A stretch of DNA of 64,000 nucleotides, taken from the NCBI GenBank assembly GCA_024635585.1, contig JAGXIP010000242.1:1-64000 (forward strand). Reading direction: 5' to 3'. Under the pieces are notes generated by a model. That model ran no database searches and was not told the origin of the DNA. It was given only the letters and a program-made list of their open reading frames with translations. Both the position numbers and the translations under genes were made by a program. This document shows positions 63,306-64,000 of the stretch, piece after piece. Positions within the stretch are counted from its first letter, which is position 1. Every line of letters starts with the position of its first letter. The stretch comes from Saccharicrinis sp. Its GTDB lineage: Bacteria > Bacteroidota > Bacteroidia > Bacteroidales > Marinilabiliaceae.

Positions 63306-63881
63306 CTATTGCCAAACGTGGGCTAAATAGACAATGAGGTAACTCAAAATGCAAATGAAACTTCTAGTTGTAAATGGATTTAGTAAGTTTTGCTGTGTGC
63401 TTTTAAAGCTTACTAAATAATTGCCAATAGCCCAAAATAAAACAGAGAAGCCAATATCCCAAAAGTCAAAACGTCCGTTTGTAAGATGCAAAAGCTGGAA
63501 TAATTCTAAGCCTATTGAAAATACAAGTGGAGCAAAAATCAGATTAATTTCGCGGCTTCCAATTTTTAAAAATAAATTCTTCGATGTCAATGTGATGCAA
63601 AATACCCATAAACCCTCTGGTAATGAATAAATAATACGTTCGTTGAGGGGTAGAATTTTAATTATTGTTTTTTGCAATTCAACAAATGCATCAAATGAAA
63701 TGATGGAAATAAATAATTCAGTAATTACTGTTTTTTCTGTCCGGTAAAACAAATAAATAAACAAGCTAATCAGCAAGCTTAGGGCTATTAAATAATACTT
63801 TTTTTTCACGCCGTGCAGCAAATTAAAAGGTGATTGTTCAATGAAAGATGTTTTGCTTTCTATGTTTTGCTCCCCCACCAT
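63306..63881 (-). CDS. VanZ-like membrane protein
   Basis: 191 residues with about five hydrophobic helices (YLIALSLLISLFIYLFY; LPEGLWVFCITLTSK; LIFAPLVFSIGLELFQLLHL; FWDIGFSVLFWAIGNYLV; ICILSYLIVYLAHVW). The pattern IGLELFQLL...DFWDIGFSVLFWAIG resembles VanZ's ExxQ...D(x)2(D/N). VanZ proteins raise resistance to some glycopeptides, but the general family role is unknown. The match is moderate. Codon use is AT-rich, suggesting accessory DNA. Confidence 0.6.
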   Translation of the reverse strand: MVGEQNIESKTSFIEQSPFNLLHGVKKKYYLIALSLLISLFIYLFYRTEKTVITELFISIISFDAFVELQKTIIKILPLNERIIYSLPEGLWVFCITLTSKNLFLKIGSREINLIFAPLVFSIGLELFQLLHLTNGRFDFWDIGFSVLFWAIGNYLVSFKSTQQNLLNPFTTRSFICILSYLIVYLAHVWQ

Positions 63882-64000
63882 AAAATGCGCCTAACCATCA
63901 TATAATCTTTCCTCCACAAAAAAATAGGAGAAATCTATTTCAGGAAAAAATATTAAGCTAAAAATTCAGGCTTTGTCACCGTTTTTCGCAGGGACAAGGC

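Noticed and set aside
1-64000. tRNA, rRNA or riboswitch genes
   Set aside because: No cloverleaf, rRNA signature or recognised riboswitch core was seen when reading the gaps; a covariance search was not possible here.

Overview
This window reads as a chromosomal segment of a Bacteroidota bacterium, probably a marine or anaerobic member of the Bacteroidales/Marinilabiliales type. That placement is inferred from protein style and layout; no rRNA or tRNA is present to confirm it. The signs are an AT-rich genome, a SusC-like TonB receptor with a carboxypeptidase-regulatory N-terminus, a DUF4271-hemD-rnpA-yidD run, an rbfA/FtsX pair, split MlaEFD genes, TAnnTTTG-type promoter boxes, and the dispersed short palindromes common in this phylum.

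Layout. 1-0.8 kb: tail of an IS630-type transposase and an orphan membrane/coiled-coil protein. 1-9 kb (minus strand): purA, a Fur-family regulator, a RelA/SpoT stringent-response enzyme, a catalytic/non-catalytic M16 peptidase pair and a nitronate monooxygenase-like flavoprotein. 9-17.4 kb: a small conserved protein, a TonB-dependent receptor, a ClC-CBS chloride channel, ilvA and aspartate kinase. 17.4-23 kb: a five-copy 32-bp iteron array in front of a DUF4143 ATPase, a split YoaP acetyltransferase, an NmrA-like reductase and PBP1C. 23-32 kb: small membrane proteins, a LOG-family protein, and the housekeeping run DUF4271-hemD-rnpA-yidD-rbfA-methyltransferase-FtsX permease. 32-38 kb: an unusual set of acyl carrier protein, frameshifted AsnB-type amidotransferase, NadE-like amidase/synthetase, DUF3267 metalloprotease and AMP-forming ligase. 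38-47 kb: YdcF, an M1 peptidase, a TlpA-type thioredoxin and an alpha/beta hydrolase. 47-52.6 kb: a giant exonuclease-RecQ-UvrD fusion inside a mosaic of duplicated gene tails and repeats. 52.6-64 kb: a Tat-exported aldo/keto reductase, a hybrid histidine kinase, an Mla lipid transporter, HflK/HflC, an APC permease and a VanZ-like protein.

The most striking unexplained feature is a roughly 95-bp repeat with six copies: upstream of purA (minus strand), two in tandem upstream of the LOG-family gene, and one each upstream of the acyl carrier protein, the histidine kinase and the mlaE operon. Each copy begins with ATGAAACGAGCC (ATA in one copy) and ends exactly on an ATGAAA. In five of six copies this last ATGAAA is the start codon of the downstream gene or of the next repeat copy. 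All copies keep a short in-frame leader of the form M(A/S)xxINYKHM-K, an inner stem that varies in a compensatory way, and insertion points occupied by smaller palindromes in some copies. It looks like an element that targets, or supplies, translation starts.

Other points worth checking are the A AAA AAG slippery site joining the two halves of asnB, the exactly spaced iterons at the DUF4143 gene, several small gene remnants (P-type ATPase, DUF3267, helicase tail), and a 45-residue membrane protein missing from the ORF track.
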